Part shown: piece after piece, positions 52,398 through 63,994 of the stretch | Numbering within the stretch: position 1 is the first letter of the stretch | How the letters are laid out: each line of letters starts with the position of its first letter | NCBI RefSeq assembly: GCF_016744025.1 | Contig: NZ_JADGFC010000002.1 | Location: 26,468 to 90,467, forward strand | Reading direction: 5' to 3' | DNA from: Sulfurimonas sp. | GTDB lineage: Bacteria; Campylobacterota; Campylobacteria; Campylobacterales; Sulfurimonadaceae | DNA: 64,000 nucleotides | The notes under the pieces: generated by a model | Databases searched by the model: none | What the model was told of the DNA's origin: nothing | What the model saw: only the letters and a program-made list of their open reading frames with translations | Position numbers and translations under genes: made by a program

Positions 52398-52473
52398 AAA
52401 ATCCCGAAAGGATTTTTGTACTTCAGTAGCCCGGCGGCTAGCGTAGGTTATGGAATTACTTCCAGAACCGTAC
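52398..52473. repeat. three consecutive hairpins between purA and fliJ-like gene
   Basis: AAAATCC-cgaaa-GGATTTT; TAGCC-cggc-GGCTA; GTA.GGTT.GGAA-ttac-TTCC.AACC.TAC. Confidence 0.65.
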
Positions 52474-52475
52474 AA

Positions 52476-53723
52476 TTATAATATTATTGTATCGTCTCTC
52501 TCAGGAGAAGTAGAAATAATACTTACTTTTGTATTAGAAATTTTTTCTATCTCTTTTACAAAGTCTTGGGCATCTTTAGGAAGAGCTTCAAAAGTTCTAG
52601 CTCCTACTGAATTATCCCAACCTTTAAAAGTTTTATAGATTGGTTTTACTGCATCTAAGTCTGCTGGCATGTAGTCTATTTCTTTACCTTCATACTCATA
52701 AGCCACACAAAGTTTTACTTCATCAAAGCCATCTAAAACATCAAGTTTCATTAGAGCAAGTTCATCACAACCATTTAAGCGAGCAGCATGACGTGTAGCT
52801 ACTGCATCAAACCAACCACAACGACGAGCACGACCTGTTGTTGTTCCAAACTCACGACCTTGAACTCCTAGTCTTTTACTATCTTCACCAAAGTCTTCAG
52901 ATGGGAAAGGTCCATTACCAACACGAGTACAATAAGCTTTAACTATTCCTATAACTTTACCGATATCTTTAGGATTAATTCCAAGACCTGTACAAGCACC
53001 AGCTGAAACTGTCGCAGATGAAGTAACATATGGATAAGTTCCATGGTCAATATCTAATAGAGTTCCTTGGGCACCTTCTAATAAGATTCTTTTATTCTCA
53101 TCTAATGCTTTCCAAACTAGTTGCGTTGTATCTGTTATAAATGGAGCTAATTTAGCTTTATAACCTTCTAATTCAGCAAGAAGTTCAGATGCTGTAGGAG
53201 TTGCTATTTCATAAATATCAAATATTTGTCTATTTTGTTCAAAATACTCGATGATTGAAGCAGTAAGTTTTACAGGGTTTAAAAGTTCACCAACACGAAA
53301 ACCAGTACGATTAATTTTATCTGCATATGCAGGTCCAATTCCCTTACCAGTTGTACCAATAGCTTTATCACCTTTTAGTCTCTCTTTTGCTTGATCAACT
53401 TGAGCGTGATAAGGTAAGTTTAGGTGTGCTTTATCTGAGACAAAAAGACGACCTTCTAAACCTTCAAACTGCACCATTTCTTTTATAATTGATTCTGGAG
53501 ATAAAACAACACCATTACCAACTACATTTATTGCTTTAGGGTTTAACACACCAGAAGGCACTAAGTGAAGTGCAAATTTAACACCGTCAACCCAGATAGT
53601 ATGACCTGCATTATGTCCACCTTGGCTTCTACAAACCATATCATATTCGCATGCTAGTCTATCAACTATTTTGCCTTTTCCTTCGTCGCCCCACTGAATA
53701 CCTACAATTAAATCTGCTTTCAT
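52476..53723 (-). CDS. purA: adenylosuccinate synthetase
   Basis: [40 protein letters not shown]. Confidence 0.97.
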   Translation of the reverse strand: MKADLIVGIQWGDEGKGKIVDRLACEYDMVCRSQGGHNAGHTIWVDGVKFALHLVPSGVLNPKAINVVGNGVVLSPESIIKEMVQFEGLEGRLFVSDKAHLNLPYHAQVDQAKERLKGDKAIGTTGKGIGPAYADKINRTGFRVGELLNPVKLTASIIEYFEQNRQIFDIYEIATPTASELLAELEGYKAKLAPFITDTTQLVWKALDENKRILLEGAQGTLLDIDHGTYPYVTSSATVSAGACTGLGINPKDIGKVIGIVKAYCTRVGNGPFPSEDFGEDSKRLGVQGREFGTTTGRARRCGWFDAVATRHAARLNGCDELALMKLDVLDGFDEVKLCVAYEYEGKEIDYMPADLDAVKPIYKTFKGWDNSVGARTFEALPKDAQDFVKEIEKISNTKVSIISTSPERDDTIIL

Positions 53724-53745
53724 TATTTCCTCTTTTCTCTCAATA

Positions 53746-54594
53746 TTATTTAGTTAATGTTTCACAAAGTGTATCTGTATAAATCGCAAATCCAACCGAA
53801 GTTAGGTCTTTGTTTTTATATCTTCCACCTCTTGCATACACTTCATTCTTTTCTATTACTCTAAAAAATAGCTCATCATAATAAAGCATTTTTGTATAGT
53901 ACATAGGGGCTAAAACTGTCTTTTGAAATTTAGTTTCTAAACAAAGTTCTTTCATTTTAAGTAACTCTTCTTTAATCGAAGCTGGAACCATTTCTAAAAG
54001 TTCATCTATCTGCTCAACATGTTGAAGATAAATAAGCTTTTCAAACCATTCAACTTTAAGATTTAAAAACTTATCTATGTTTAGATGTCTAAAGTCATCT
54101 AGTGTTAATTCTTCAAATATTTCCACTAATAGTTTAGGGATTCTAATGTTTGATATTTGAATCAATGGTTTTACTTCTAGCTTATTTAAAATATCTACTG
54201 CAATATTCATAACAGATGAAAGTTTTTTCTCACCCATAAGCTCAACACCTATTTGGTTTTGCTCTGTTGTAGGGTAAGTAAAAACAGGTTGAATGTAAAA
54301 CCATTTTGTTTGCTGTGTGTTTCTACCAAGTCTTTTCTCAATTATACGAACTACATCAATAGTAGAATCTGCACGTAGAGAGATAGAATTGTTCTTTTCA
54401 TCATTTATTTTAATAAGCTTTTTTTCATCTGCGATACTTAAATGCTGATGGTAAGAAAACACAGGAGTAACTATCTCCTCAAAACCGTCAGCATCTAGTA
54501 TAGTGCTAGCAACATTTTCTATCTCTCTCTTAGCCTTGGCGCTTTTACCAAAGTAAAGCTTAGAACCATTTGGAATCTCGTGTTCAAGTATCAT
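53746..54594 (-). CDS. HisZ-like ATP phosphoribosyltransferase regulatory subunit (class II aaRS-like)
   Basis: HisRS-like motif 2 region without full synthetase length; [24 protein letters not shown]. Confidence 0.7.
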   Translation of the reverse strand: MILEHEIPNGSKLYFGKSAKAKREIENVASTILDADGFEEIVTPVFSYHQHLSIADEKKLIKINDEKNNSISLRADSTIDVVRIIEKRLGRNTQQTKWFYIQPVFTYPTTEQNQIGVELMGEKKLSSVMNIAVDILNKLEVKPLIQISNIRIPKLLVEIFEELTLDDFRHLNIDKFLNLKVEWFEKLIYLQHVEQIDELLEMVPASIKEELLKMKELCLETKFQKTVLAPMYYTKMLYYDELFFRVIEKNEVYARGGRYKNKDLTSVGFAIYTDTLCETLTK

Positions 54595-54645
54595 TTACAT
54601 ACCGACCTTTATAGACTTTTTTGAAAGCGTTTGTTCAAGTATCAT

Positions 54646-55773
54646 TTATATCTCTTTTTTTTCTAATGCTGTTTTGAAATAAACTTCATTATATACTTTT
54701 GAAGCAATTCCGGTATATTCTAATCTTCCCATACGATGAAGTACAAGTTCAATCGCATTTACAACCCAAATAGACTCGTATGTATTAATAAGACCCATTT
54801 GATTTATACGAAAAATTTTACCTTTTAAATGGTCTTGACCACCAGCTACATTTATACCATATTCTTCTTTTAAAGCCGAACGTATCTTTGAAGCTTCATC
54901 ATCATCAATAGTTGTCATACTCTTTGCAGGAACAGATGGATAGACATGTAAACCTATTGCCTCAAGTGCTGCTATTGTAGCTTTTGCACGTCTAGCAGTC
55001 TCACAGTATAAGACACCAATACCACCCTGTTTTTCAATAGTCTTTAAGACTTCTAAAAGACCTATAATCAGAGTAGTGGCTGCTGTATAAGCAGTTGTAT
55101 TTTTCTTCTGTTGCTTGATTTCAGATGCGAGGTTTAGGTAGTAACCTTTTCCAGCTCCAATTTTAGTAATTGCAGCATTACTAAGTCCTAAGATAGAAAG
55201 ACCCGGAGGAAGCATAAGTGCTTTTTGACTACCTGCGATTAAACAGTCAATATTTGTAACATCTATTCTTTCAACACCAACAGCAGTAATACCATCAGCA
55301 ATAATCATAATATTAGGATTTATCTCTTTTACAGCTTTTGCTAACTCTTCTACAGGATGACGTAATCCACCTGCAGATTCACTAATTTGAACTGCGATAG
55401 CATCTATATTACTGTTTGCTTTTACAGCTTCAACAATAGATTTTACGCTTACAGGAGTGTCCCATTCATTTTTTATTTCTACATTTGCTAAACCGTTAGC
55501 TAATGCGATTTTGCCAAATCTCTCTCCAAACTTTCCAGAGTTTACACTTAATAGTGTGTTGTGACAAAGGTTTATAACTGCTGCTTCCATAGCACCCGTT
55601 CCACTAGATGCAAGCATAATAACTTCATCAGTATTAAAAAGGTTAAAAAGATATTTTCTTGTTTTTTCAAAAATTGCTTCAAACTCTGGAGTACGATGAT
55701 GCATAGTCTCATCACTCATTGCATTACGAACATTTTGAGGGACTGGAGTTGGTCCAGGTGTGAAAAGTAACAT
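54646..55773 (-). CDS. class V aminotransferase (alanine-glyoxylate/serine-pyruvate family)
   Basis: TPGPTPVPQNVRNAMSDETMHHRTPEFEA, AGSQKALMLPPGLSIL. Confidence 0.9.
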   Translation of the reverse strand: MLLFTPGPTPVPQNVRNAMSDETMHHRTPEFEAIFEKTRKYLFNLFNTDEVIMLASSGTGAMEAAVINLCHNTLLSVNSGKFGERFGKIALANGLANVEIKNEWDTPVSVKSIVEAVKANSNIDAIAVQISESAGGLRHPVEELAKAVKEINPNIMIIADGITAVGVERIDVTNIDCLIAGSQKALMLPPGLSILGLSNAAITKIGAGKGYYLNLASEIKQQKKNTTAYTAATTLIIGLLEVLKTIEKQGGIGVLYCETARRAKATIAALEAIGLHVYPSVPAKSMTTIDDDEASKIRSALKEEYGINVAGGQDHLKGKIFRINQMGLINTYESIWVVNAIELVLHRMGRLEYTGIASKVYNEVYFKTALEKKEI

Positions 55774-56077
55774 GTAAAAATTCCTAGGAGGTAATATTTA
55801 TAATTTAAAACCTTGTATTATATCGAAATAACTTAAATTTTTGATTATTTAGGCATACGTACAGAGATAACAGTTAGAGTTTGATTCTATCCTTTGTTCG
55901 CACAAACTGACTCTACAACTTCTGCTCATTGCTTCAAGGCTACCTTCTGCTTTTAAAATATTCATATCTTCTCTTTATGTGCTAAAATTTCATTTTCAGG
56001 ATTTATCACAGTTAAATAAATATTTACTTTAAAATCACTTCTTGAAAATATCATTTCTTATTATATAAAGGTATATT

Positions 56078-56848
56078 GTGACAATATTTGATTCAATAAT
56101 TCTAGGTATTATAGAAGGCTTTACAGAGTTTCTTCCTATTTCATCTACGGGGCATCTAATAGTAGCAAGCCACTTCATGGGCATTGACCAAACAAATGTA
56201 ACAAAAGCTTATGAAGTAATCATACAGTTTGCCGCAATTCTTGCTGTTATTTTTAACTATAAAGATAAATTCACTTTTAAAAAAATAGATTTATGGACTA
56301 AGGTCTTTCTTGCTTTTTTACCAATAGGGGCTGTTGGGTTTGTATTTTCATCACAGATAAAAGCACTTTTTTCTATTGAAGTTGTAGCTATTATGTTTAT
56401 TATTGGCGGTGTAATATTTATAGTAGTTGAAAAGTTTTTTATTCCAAATGAGAAAGACTTGATTGATGATGTTGAACAAGTAACTCTCAAACAATCTTTA
56501 ATCATAGGATTTGCACAAATATTTGCACTTATTCCAGGAACGAGTAGAGCTGGTTCAACTATTATAGGAGCACTTCTTGTAGGACTCAGTAGAAAAGCTA
56601 GTGCAGAGTTTAGTTTTTTACTTGCTTTTCCTGTTATGAGTGCTGTAACAGCTTATGATTTGTTAAAACATTATAATGAGTTTAATGAAGCTAACTTGCT
56701 AACTTTAGCAGTTGGTTTTGTAATCTCATTTTTTGTAGCATTTTTAACTATAAAACTATTTCTAGTATTTTTAGAAAAATTCACATTTGTTAGTTTTGGA
56801 ATTTATAGAATCATCTTCGGTGTGGTACTTTTAATACTCTTTAACTAA
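56078..56848 (+). CDS. uppP: undecaprenyl-diphosphate phosphatase
   Basis: [34 protein letters not shown]. Confidence 0.96.
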   Translation: MTIFDSIILGIIEGFTEFLPISSTGHLIVASHFMGIDQTNVTKAYEVIIQFAAILAVIFNYKDKFTFKKIDLWTKVFLAFLPIGAVGFVFSSQIKALFSIEVVAIMFIIGGVIFIVVEKFFIPNEKDLIDDVEQVTLKQSLIIGFAQIFALIPGTSRAGSTIIGALLVGLSRKASAEFSFLLAFPVMSAVTAYDLLKHYNEFNEANLLTLAVGFVISFFVAFLTIKLFLVFLEKFTFVSFGIYRIIFGVVLLILFN

Positions 56849-56975
56849 CAGAGTAAACTTATTTTATTGTTCTGGCTTTATTTTCAAAATTGAAAATATG
56901 CTCATCACAATAGTTTCCATTACATCTAGGAATAATCTTTGCTATATCTCCTTTGACATTGTTAAAGGAGGTATT

Positions 56976-57068
56976 ATGCAAACGATTAGCAGATACAGCG
57001 ACCAAATACATAGTTTTATGGATAGACTAGAACAATCTTTTTATGTTCTAAGTCGAAAAGTTTTATAA
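56976..57068 (+). CDS. 30-aa small ORF with strong RBS, unknown
   Basis: MQTISRYSDQIHSFMDRLEQSFYVLSRKVL preceded by AAAGGAGGTATT-ATG; overlapped by an antisense 50-aa ORF. Confidence 0.35.
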   Translation: MQTISRYSDQIHSFMDRLEQSFYVLSRKVL

Positions 57069-57153
57069 TAAAACGTTAAAGACGGGTTTAAATCACTAGA
57101 TGAGCATGGAAGCTTCATCGATTTTTGATCTGAGAAATATCCAAGGATGGATA

Positions 57154-57741
57154 TTATAAACTTTTTAAAATCTTCTTTGCTAAACTCAATGCTTTAGCAC
57201 GATGAGAAAGTTTTTTCTTTGTTTCATCATCCAACTCACCAAGTGTTTTGTCATATCCAAGTGGAATAAACATCGGGTCATAACCAAAACCAAAATCACC
57301 AACAGCCTTATCAAGTGCCGTTCCATGCATCCAACCATGAACACATTGCTCACCTTTTTTCGTAATGATTGCAATTGCCGCTGTATAGTGTGCAGGTGAA
57401 GATTCTACCCCTTTAGCTTTTATATCTTCTATAAGTTTATAAAGATTGTCTTTGTCATTAGCATCTGGACCTGCATGTCTAGCACTATAAATACCTGGTT
57501 TTCCCTCAAGTATATCAACACTTATACCGCTATCATCTGCTAAAACTATTACATCTTTATCATCCAAAGCTTTAAACACGGCTCTTGCTTTTATCAGGGC
57601 ATTCTCTTTAAAAGTACCTCCGTCTTCAATTATTTCAAATTCTTCTATAAGTTCACTATATGGAATCACTTCATACTCTTCGCAAAGAGCCTTGATCTCT
57701 CTCACTTTACCTTTATTAGATGTAGCTAAAACTAATTTCAA
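57154..57741 (-). CDS. rdgB: dITP/XTP pyrophosphatase
   Basis: [53 protein letters not shown]. Confidence 0.96.
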   Translation of the reverse strand: MKLVLATSNKGKVREIKALCEEYEVIPYSELIEEFEIIEDGGTFKENALIKARAVFKALDDKDVIVLADDSGISVDILEGKPGIYSARHAGPDANDKDNLYKLIEDIKAKGVESSPAHYTAAIAIITKKGEQCVHGWMHGTALDKAVGDFGFGYDPMFIPLGYDKTLGELDDETKKKLSHRAKALSLAKKILKSL

Positions 57742-57805
57742 ATTTCATTCCTTATAGTGTATGTAATAATGTTTTATATATAATCACGAAATTATACTCA
57801 AATAA

Positions 57806-58073
57806 AAGTAGTAAGACATACTAAATTATAATGTCAATGAGAAAATAAGCTATAAGCTGCAAGGCAAAATCTAGCAGTTGTACGTATTGTGCTTCAAGAG
57901 ATTTTAACGAAGCAGACTATAGCTTATCTTCTCACCCTACGGGCAACATTTAAAAGACTCATCTTCTGCGTTGAATTTTAGTTAACGATACTAGTATCGC
58001 CAACTAAAGTTCGCCTTGAATCTAAACCTTTTAAATGTTGTTGACTTTATTATATTAGTATATCTTACTACTT
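57806..58073. mobile_element. candidate MITE-like nested palindromic element
   Basis: Terminal inverted repeats AAGTAGTAAGA[C/T]ATACTAA, hairpin A 57838-57934, central CCCTACGGG 57935-57943, hairpin B 57944-58040. Confidence 0.6.
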
Positions 58074-58084
58074 AAAGGCAATAC

Positions 58085-59398
58085 ATGTTTAAAAAAATTT
58101 TTCCTCTCTCAGCAATTATCTCTCTAAGATTTTTAGGTCTATTTTTAGTTTTACCTGTTATCTCTATCTATGCTGCATCTATGACAGACAACCTTCTTTT
58201 AGTTGGTATCATCGTTGGTGGTTATGCTCTAACTCAAGCTATATTTCAAGTTCCTTTTGGAATAATGAGTGATAAAATTGGAAGAAAACCAACTCTTTTA
58301 GTCGGTCTTCTTATTTTCTTAACAGGTTCACTTATCGCTGCTTTTGCTACAGATATATATACTCTTATGCTTGGACGTTTTCTTCAAGGGGCTGGTGCTA
58401 TTGGTTCTGTTATTACTGCAATGATTTCAGACCTTGTTGAAGAAGAAGTCAGAGGTAAAGCAATGGCAATTATGGGCGGAACTATCGCTCTTAGTTTCGC
58501 TGTTGCGATGGGACTTGGACCTGTAATTGGAGCTTCTTATGGAGTTGACACACTTTTCTTTATTACGGCAGGATTATCTGTATTTGCTATAATTCTCCTC
58601 TTTACAAAAGTACCTACTCCACCAAGAATCAAACATATTTACCATAAAAAAGCTAAAACTGCTGATATTTTAAAAGACTCAAATCTTTTAAATATGATTG
58701 TTATTAATGCAATGCAAAAAGCTCTTATGACTATTGCTTTTGTTCTTATACCTATTATCCTGACAAGTGATGCTTTTTCTTGGGAAAAAGGCGATCTTTA
58801 TATGGCATATTTACCTGCAATGGTTCTTGGACTTATTGCTATGGGACCTGCCGCAGTTTTTGGTGAGAAGCACAACAAACCTAAGCAAATATTTTTAGTT
58901 TCTATTGTTCTTTTTATTGGCTCATTTTTGATTATGGGTTTAACTGATTCAAGTACTCTTTTCGTAGTTGGTGTTTCAATGTTCTTCATCGCATTTAACA
59001 TGATGGAGCCACTTGTTCAGTCTATGATTACTAAGTTTGCTAAAGTTCACCAAAAAGGTGCTGCTCTTGGTATCTCTAATTCTGTTGCATATTTTGCTAC
59101 GTTTATCGGGGGAACACTAGCAGGTCTAATGCTCGATATTAGTGATAGAGCAACGATTGGTATCTCTGTGGCTGTTCTAGCGACTGTATGGTTACTATGG
59201 ACTCTTAAACTACAAAATCCAACTAAACACTCGCATCTATTTATTGCTCAAGACCTAATAGATACAGATAAACTAAATAAACTTGAAAATGAACATATTG
59301 CTGAATGGTACGTAAACGAAACAGAAAAACTAGTAGTTGTTAAATATGTAGCAGATGCCATAGACAAAGAAGACTTAAAAGCTAAAATCTCTAAATAA
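58085..59398 (+). CDS. MFS transporter
   Basis: 12-TM pattern; GIMSDKIGRKPTLLVG, GRFLQGAGAIGSV. Confidence 0.92.
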   Translation: MFKKIFPLSAIISLRFLGLFLVLPVISIYAASMTDNLLLVGIIVGGYALTQAIFQVPFGIMSDKIGRKPTLLVGLLIFLTGSLIAAFATDIYTLMLGRFLQGAGAIGSVITAMISDLVEEEVRGKAMAIMGGTIALSFAVAMGLGPVIGASYGVDTLFFITAGLSVFAIILLFTKVPTPPRIKHIYHKKAKTADILKDSNLLNMIVINAMQKALMTIAFVLIPIILTSDAFSWEKGDLYMAYLPAMVLGLIAMGPAAVFGEKHNKPKQIFLVSIVLFIGSFLIMGLTDSSTLFVVGVSMFFIAFNMMEPLVQSMITKFAKVHQKGAALGISNSVAYFATFIGGTLAGLMLDISDRATIGISVAVLATVWLLWTLKLQNPTKHSHLFIAQDLIDTDKLNKLENEHIAEWYVNETEKLVVVKYVADAIDKEDLKAKISK

Positions 59399-59633
59399 GA
59401 TTTTAGCTTCTCCTTCAACTACTTCTGCAACTAAAATACTCTTACACTTTATTCACACTTTATTCTTATATATTGAACATCTATTAAGTTATGAAGAAAT
59501 CAATACTCAAAAAGAGAAAAAGATTCAAATTAGTTTTTTAGATGAATTTGGTGAAGGAAAGACTGACGAAGATGAGATTATACAAAATCTCATCTTTACA
59601 TGTGAAGAGGGAATAGACTACAGAAAAGTATAA
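59379..59633 (+). pseudogene. 84-codon open frame without a start codon; possible gene remnant
   Basis: ...YIEHLLSYEEINTQKEKKIQISFLDEFGEGKTDEDEIIQNLIFTCEEGIDYRKV*; no in-frame ATG/GTG/TTG. Confidence 0.3.
59569..59596. terminator. hairpin between convergent MFS gene and infC
   Basis: Perfect 11-bp inverted repeat AAGATGAGATT-atacaa-AATCTCATCTT. Confidence 0.5.
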
Positions 59634-59635
59634 TA

Positions 59636-60151
59636 CTACTTTTGAGGAGTCACATACATATTGAAGTAGCGCCCTTCAAACTTAGGTGGTTTTTCCATAA
59701 CACCTAAATCTTCAACCATTGGCCAAACTCTTAGTAGAACTTCTCTACCAGCTTCAGGGTGAGCCATTTCACGACCTCTTAAGAATACGCGAAATTTAAC
59801 ATGAAAGCCTTTTTCTAAGAACTCTCTTGCATGCTTAACTTTGTAAGCTACATCATTTTCAGCAATTTTAACAGATAGTTTAATCTCTTTTACAACGATT
59901 TTTACCTGATTTTTTCTTTGCTCTTTTTGTTTTTTCTCTTCTTGGTATCTATATTTGCCGTAGTCCATGATCTTAGCAACTGGTGGTTTTGCTGTTGGAG
60001 CGATAAGAACTAAGTCCATACCTAGCTCATTAGCTTTACTCATAGCTTCATCAGTAGAAATAATTCCTAATGACTCCCCTCCATCGATATTACATCTTAA
60101 CTCTGATACACGGATATCGTCATTCATTATGACACGGTCTTTTTTTCTCAA
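59636..60151 (-). CDS. infC: translation initiation factor IF-3 (TTG start)
   Basis: [57 protein letters not shown] overlapping the thrS stop. Confidence 0.95.
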   Translation of the reverse strand: MRKKDRVIMNDDIRVSELRCNIDGGESLGIISTDEAMSKANELGMDLVLIAPTAKPPVAKIMDYGKYRYQEEKKQKEQRKNQVKIVVKEIKLSVKIAENDVAYKVKHAREFLEKGFHVKFRVFLRGREMAHPEAGREVLLRVWPMVEDLGVMEKPPKFEGRYFNMYVTPQK

Positions 60152-61956
60152 AAATTCACCTCATTTATTTTAGTTTGTATAAGCTTAAAGAATTCATCTT
60201 CGCTTAAATTATATTGCTCTCTAGTTCTTCTATCACGAATTGCGACAGTTTTACCTTCAACCTCTTCATCACCTATGATAACAAGCATAGGAACTCTCGT
60301 TTTTTCTGCTGTTCTAATTCTTTTATTTAAAGAATCATTTTTGTCGTATATTTCGCTATCGGCATTGATATCGATAAGTTTATCGGCTAATTCTTTCGCA
60401 TAACCGTGATGTGTATCAGCGATTGGAACGATAGCAACTTGCGTTGGAGCGATAAACATTGGAAACTCACCAGCATAATGTTCCGTTAATATACCAATAA
60501 AACGCTCAAAAGAACCTAAAATTGCTCTATGAATCATAACTGGCTGTATTTTATCGTTATTTTCGCCATTATATTCAAGTTCAAAACGCTCTGGAAGATT
60601 AAAATCTAACTGAATTGTTCCACATTGCCATTCACGACCGATGGCATCTGTAATCTTAATATCAATTTTAGGTCCGTAAAAAGCTCCCCCACCCTCATCA
60701 ATTTCATAAGCTAGTTTATTTTTATCCATAGCATTTTTAAGTGCTTGTGTAGAAACTTCCCAAACTTCATCACTTCCAACAGCTTTTTCAGGTTTAGTAG
60801 AAACCATCATCTTATAATCAAACTCAAATGTTGACATGATTTTATCTACAAAATCAACAACTTCAATGATTTGCTCTTCGATTTGCTCTGTAGTACAGAA
60901 AATATGTGCATCATCTTGTGTAAATTCACGAACTCTAAAGAGTCCATGAAGAGCACCAGTAAATTCATGACGATGAACTACACCATACTCAAAATATTTA
61001 ATTGGAAGATCACGATAAGAACGTAATGCATCTTCATATACTTTAATATGCCCAACACAGTTCATTGGTTTTACACCAAACTCTACATCATCAATCTGAG
61101 TAAAGTACATGTTTTCGCCATAGTTTTCATAGTGACCAGATGTTTTCCAAAGATCACTTTTTAGCATCTCAGGACCACGTACAGGCTCATAACCACGTTT
61201 ACGGTGAGCTTTGTAAAGTAAGCCCTCTAATCTTGCACGAAGTCTACCACCGGCTGGAAGCCAGATAGGAAAACCTGCGCCAACTTCTTCACGGAAAGTG
61301 AAAAGGTTCATTTCGTTACCAATTTTTCTGTGATCACGTTTCTCAGCTTCTGCAAGCATAGTCATATGACTTTTTAAAGATTCTTTATCTGCAAATGCTA
61401 TACCGTATATACGAGTAAGCATCTCATTTTTAGAATCTCCACCAAGATATGCACCAGCAAGTTTAAGTAGTTTAAAATATCTTATTAGACCAATGTTTGG
61501 TAAATGAGGTCCACGACATAAATCTTCAAACTCACCTTGCTTATAGATGCTAACAGTATCACTTGGAATTCTCTCCATTACAGCTAGTTTTAAATGATCG
61601 TCTTTAAATTTTTCTTTTGCTTCATCCATAGAAATTTCATATTTCTCTATTTCATATTTTTTCTTAGCAAAAGAAAGCATCTGTTTCTCAATCTTTTTTA
61701 AATCACCTTCGCCTATTTCTGAGTCTGTTTTAAAGTCATAGTAAAAACCTTCTTTAACAGTTGGCCCAACATAGAACTTTGCATCTGGGTATAGTGACTT
61801 TACAGCTTGTGCCATTAAGTGCGCTGTTGAATGACGTAGAATATCTAAAGACTCAGCTGAGTTATCTAGGTGAATTTGCTCACTTTCAAACCCAAGTTCT
61901 TTAGCAGTTTGTAAATCAATAATCTCGTCATTATGTTTTATTGCAATTGCGTTCAC
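60148..61956 (-). CDS. thrS: threonyl-tRNA synthetase
   Basis: [53 protein letters not shown]. Confidence 0.97.
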   Translation of the reverse strand: MNAIAIKHNDEIIDLQTAKELGFESEQIHLDNSAESLDILRHSTAHLMAQAVKSLYPDAKFYVGPTVKEGFYYDFKTDSEIGEGDLKKIEKQMLSFAKKKYEIEKYEISMDEAKEKFKDDHLKLAVMERIPSDTVSIYKQGEFEDLCRGPHLPNIGLIRYFKLLKLAGAYLGGDSKNEMLTRIYGIAFADKESLKSHMTMLAEAEKRDHRKIGNEMNLFTFREEVGAGFPIWLPAGGRLRARLEGLLYKAHRKRGYEPVRGPEMLKSDLWKTSGHYENYGENMYFTQIDDVEFGVKPMNCVGHIKVYEDALRSYRDLPIKYFEYGVVHRHEFTGALHGLFRVREFTQDDAHIFCTTEQIEEQIIEVVDFVDKIMSTFEFDYKMMVSTKPEKAVGSDEVWEVSTQALKNAMDKNKLAYEIDEGGGAFYGPKIDIKITDAIGREWQCGTIQLDFNLPERFELEYNGENNDKIQPVMIHRAILGSFERFIGILTEHYAGEFPMFIAPTQVAIVPIADTHHGYAKELADKLIDINADSEIYDKNDSLNKRIRTAEKTRVPMLVIIGDEEVEGKTVAIRDRRTREQYNLSEDEFFKLIQTKINEVNF

Positions 61957-61972
61957 TTATAATTTTCCTTTT

Positions 61973-63661
61973 TTATAATTCAGTTTTTAATACTGCACCA
62001 TTAGATGCATTTGAAACTAGTAATGAGTAACGTTTAAGCCATTTTGATTTCACATGGTTTACATGAGGTACCCATTTAGCACGACGCTCGGCAAGAATCT
62101 CTTCACTTACATTTAACTGTAAAAGATGAGCATCTGTATCTAACTCTATCTCATCACCATCTTCGATTAATGCGATAACACCACCCTCAGCGGCTTCAGG
62201 AGAAATATGTCCTATTGATGCACCACGGGTAGCACCAGAAAAACGCCCATCGGTTATAAGAGCAACAGATTCACCAAGACCCATACCCATAATAAGTGAA
62301 GTAGGAGCAAGCATCTCTTGCATACCAGGACCACCTTTTGGACCCTCGTAACGGATAACTACAACATCACCAGATTTAACTTTGTGACTCATAATTCCAG
62401 TAAGTGCTTCAGGTTGAGAATTGAAACAAACTGCCGTACCTTTAAACTGTTTCATATTTCCAGTGATTCCTGCAGTTTTTACAACCGCACCCTCTGTTGC
62501 AAGGTTACCAAATAAAATTGACAATCCACCAACTTGAGAGTAAGCATTTTCATTTGTATGAATAATATCTTCATCATTTATATCACAGCCTTCAATACGC
62601 TGGGCTAAAGTCTCACCTGAAATCATAAGAGCATCAAGGTTTAAGTTATTACCACGTTTTGAAACTTCACACATTACTGCGTTAACACCACCAGCTTTGT
62701 TAACATCGTCCATGTGAACATCTGGTCTAGACGGAGAAATTTTAGAGATGTGTGCAACTTTATCTGCTATTTTATTGATATTTTCTATTTTGTATTCGAT
62801 GTCTGATTCTCTAGCAATTGCTAAAAGGTGTAAAACGGTATTTGAGCTTCCACCCATAGCCATATCTACAACAAATGCATTATGAATAGCTTTCTCATTT
62901 AAAATATTTTTCATTCTAAATTTTTCGTTGTTTTCCATTTTAGCAAGTTCAACAATACGACGAGCCGCTTTTTTTACAAGCTCAATACGTTCAGGAGTCA
63001 TCGCTAAAATAGTTCCATTTCCTGGAAGTGCGATACCCATAGCTTCACAAAGAGTATTCATAGAGTTTGCAGTAAACATTCCAGAACAGCTTCCACCACT
63101 TGGACAAGCATTACACTCTATTTCATAAAGTTCTTCGTCAGTCATCTTACCTTCTGCATGTTCACCAACTGCTTCAAAAGCCGTAGCAAGATCAATCGCT
63201 GTACCATCTGCTTTATGTCCAGCAGCCATAGGACCACCTGAAACAAAGATAGTAGGAACATTAACTCTTAGGGCTCCCATAACCATACCTGGAACAATTT
63301 TGTCACAGTTAGGAATACAAATCATTGCATCTAATTGGTGAGCATTCATAACAGTTTCTATAGAGTCGGCAATTATTTCACGAGAAGGAAGAGAGTAAAG
63401 CATACCTTCGTGACCCATAGCGATACCATCATCAACACCAATCGTGTTAAATACAAATGGAACACCACCAGCTTCACGAATAGCCTCTTTTACTATTTCA
63501 CCGTATTCGTGTAAGAAAAAATGTCCTGGGATAATATCAATATAACTATTTGCTATTCCAATAAATGGTTTGTCAAAATCTTCATCTTTTAATCCAGTTG
63601 CTCTTAATAGTGATCTGTGAGGGGCTTTATCGAACCCTTTTTTTATAATGTCACTTCTCAT
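61973..63661 (-). CDS. ilvD: dihydroxy-acid dehydratase
   Basis: [52 protein letters not shown]. Confidence 0.97.
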   Translation of the reverse strand: MRSDIIKKGFDKAPHRSLLRATGLKDEDFDKPFIGIANSYIDIIPGHFFLHEYGEIVKEAIREAGGVPFVFNTIGVDDGIAMGHEGMLYSLPSREIIADSIETVMNAHQLDAMICIPNCDKIVPGMVMGALRVNVPTIFVSGGPMAAGHKADGTAIDLATAFEAVGEHAEGKMTDEELYEIECNACPSGGSCSGMFTANSMNTLCEAMGIALPGNGTILAMTPERIELVKKAARRIVELAKMENNEKFRMKNILNEKAIHNAFVVDMAMGGSSNTVLHLLAIARESDIEYKIENINKIADKVAHISKISPSRPDVHMDDVNKAGGVNAVMCEVSKRGNNLNLDALMISGETLAQRIEGCDINDEDIIHTNENAYSQVGGLSILFGNLATEGAVVKTAGITGNMKQFKGTAVCFNSQPEALTGIMSHKVKSGDVVVIRYEGPKGGPGMQEMLAPTSLIMGMGLGESVALITDGRFSGATRGASIGHISPEAAEGGVIALIEDGDEIELDTDAHLLQLNVSEEILAERRAKWVPHVNHVKSKWLKRYSLLVSNASNGAVLKTEL

Positions 63662-63801
63662 AAAAATCCTTTTACTATATATGTAATTTAATAATTAATG
63701 CGATTATATCATTTTTTTTTAAATTTCTTCTAAAAACTCTTTACAAATGATATTTTAATGGCTATAATTCCGCTCACTTAAAAAGAAGTGACAAAAAAAT
63801 T

Positions 63802-63876
<75 letters not shown>

Positions 63877-63907
63877 TTTTAATTATAAACTGTGAATTCA
63901 TTCATAT

Positions 63908-63994
63908 GCCCGGATGGCGAAATTGGTAGACGCAGGGGACTTAAAATCCCCCGGTAGCAATACTGTGCCGGTTCAAGTCCGGCTCCGGGCACCA
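63908..63994 (+). tRNA. tRNA-Leu(TAA), CCA encoded
   Basis: GCCCGGA/TCCGGGC acceptor; GGGGACTTAAAATCCCC anticodon arm; long variable arm; GTTCAAGTC. Confidence 0.97.

Noticed and set aside
57806-58073. Symmetric divergent promoter as sole explanation of the palindromic region
   Set aside because: The nested stems, exact central CCCTACGGG and 19-bp ends exceed what paired promoters or operators need, although promoters may lie within it
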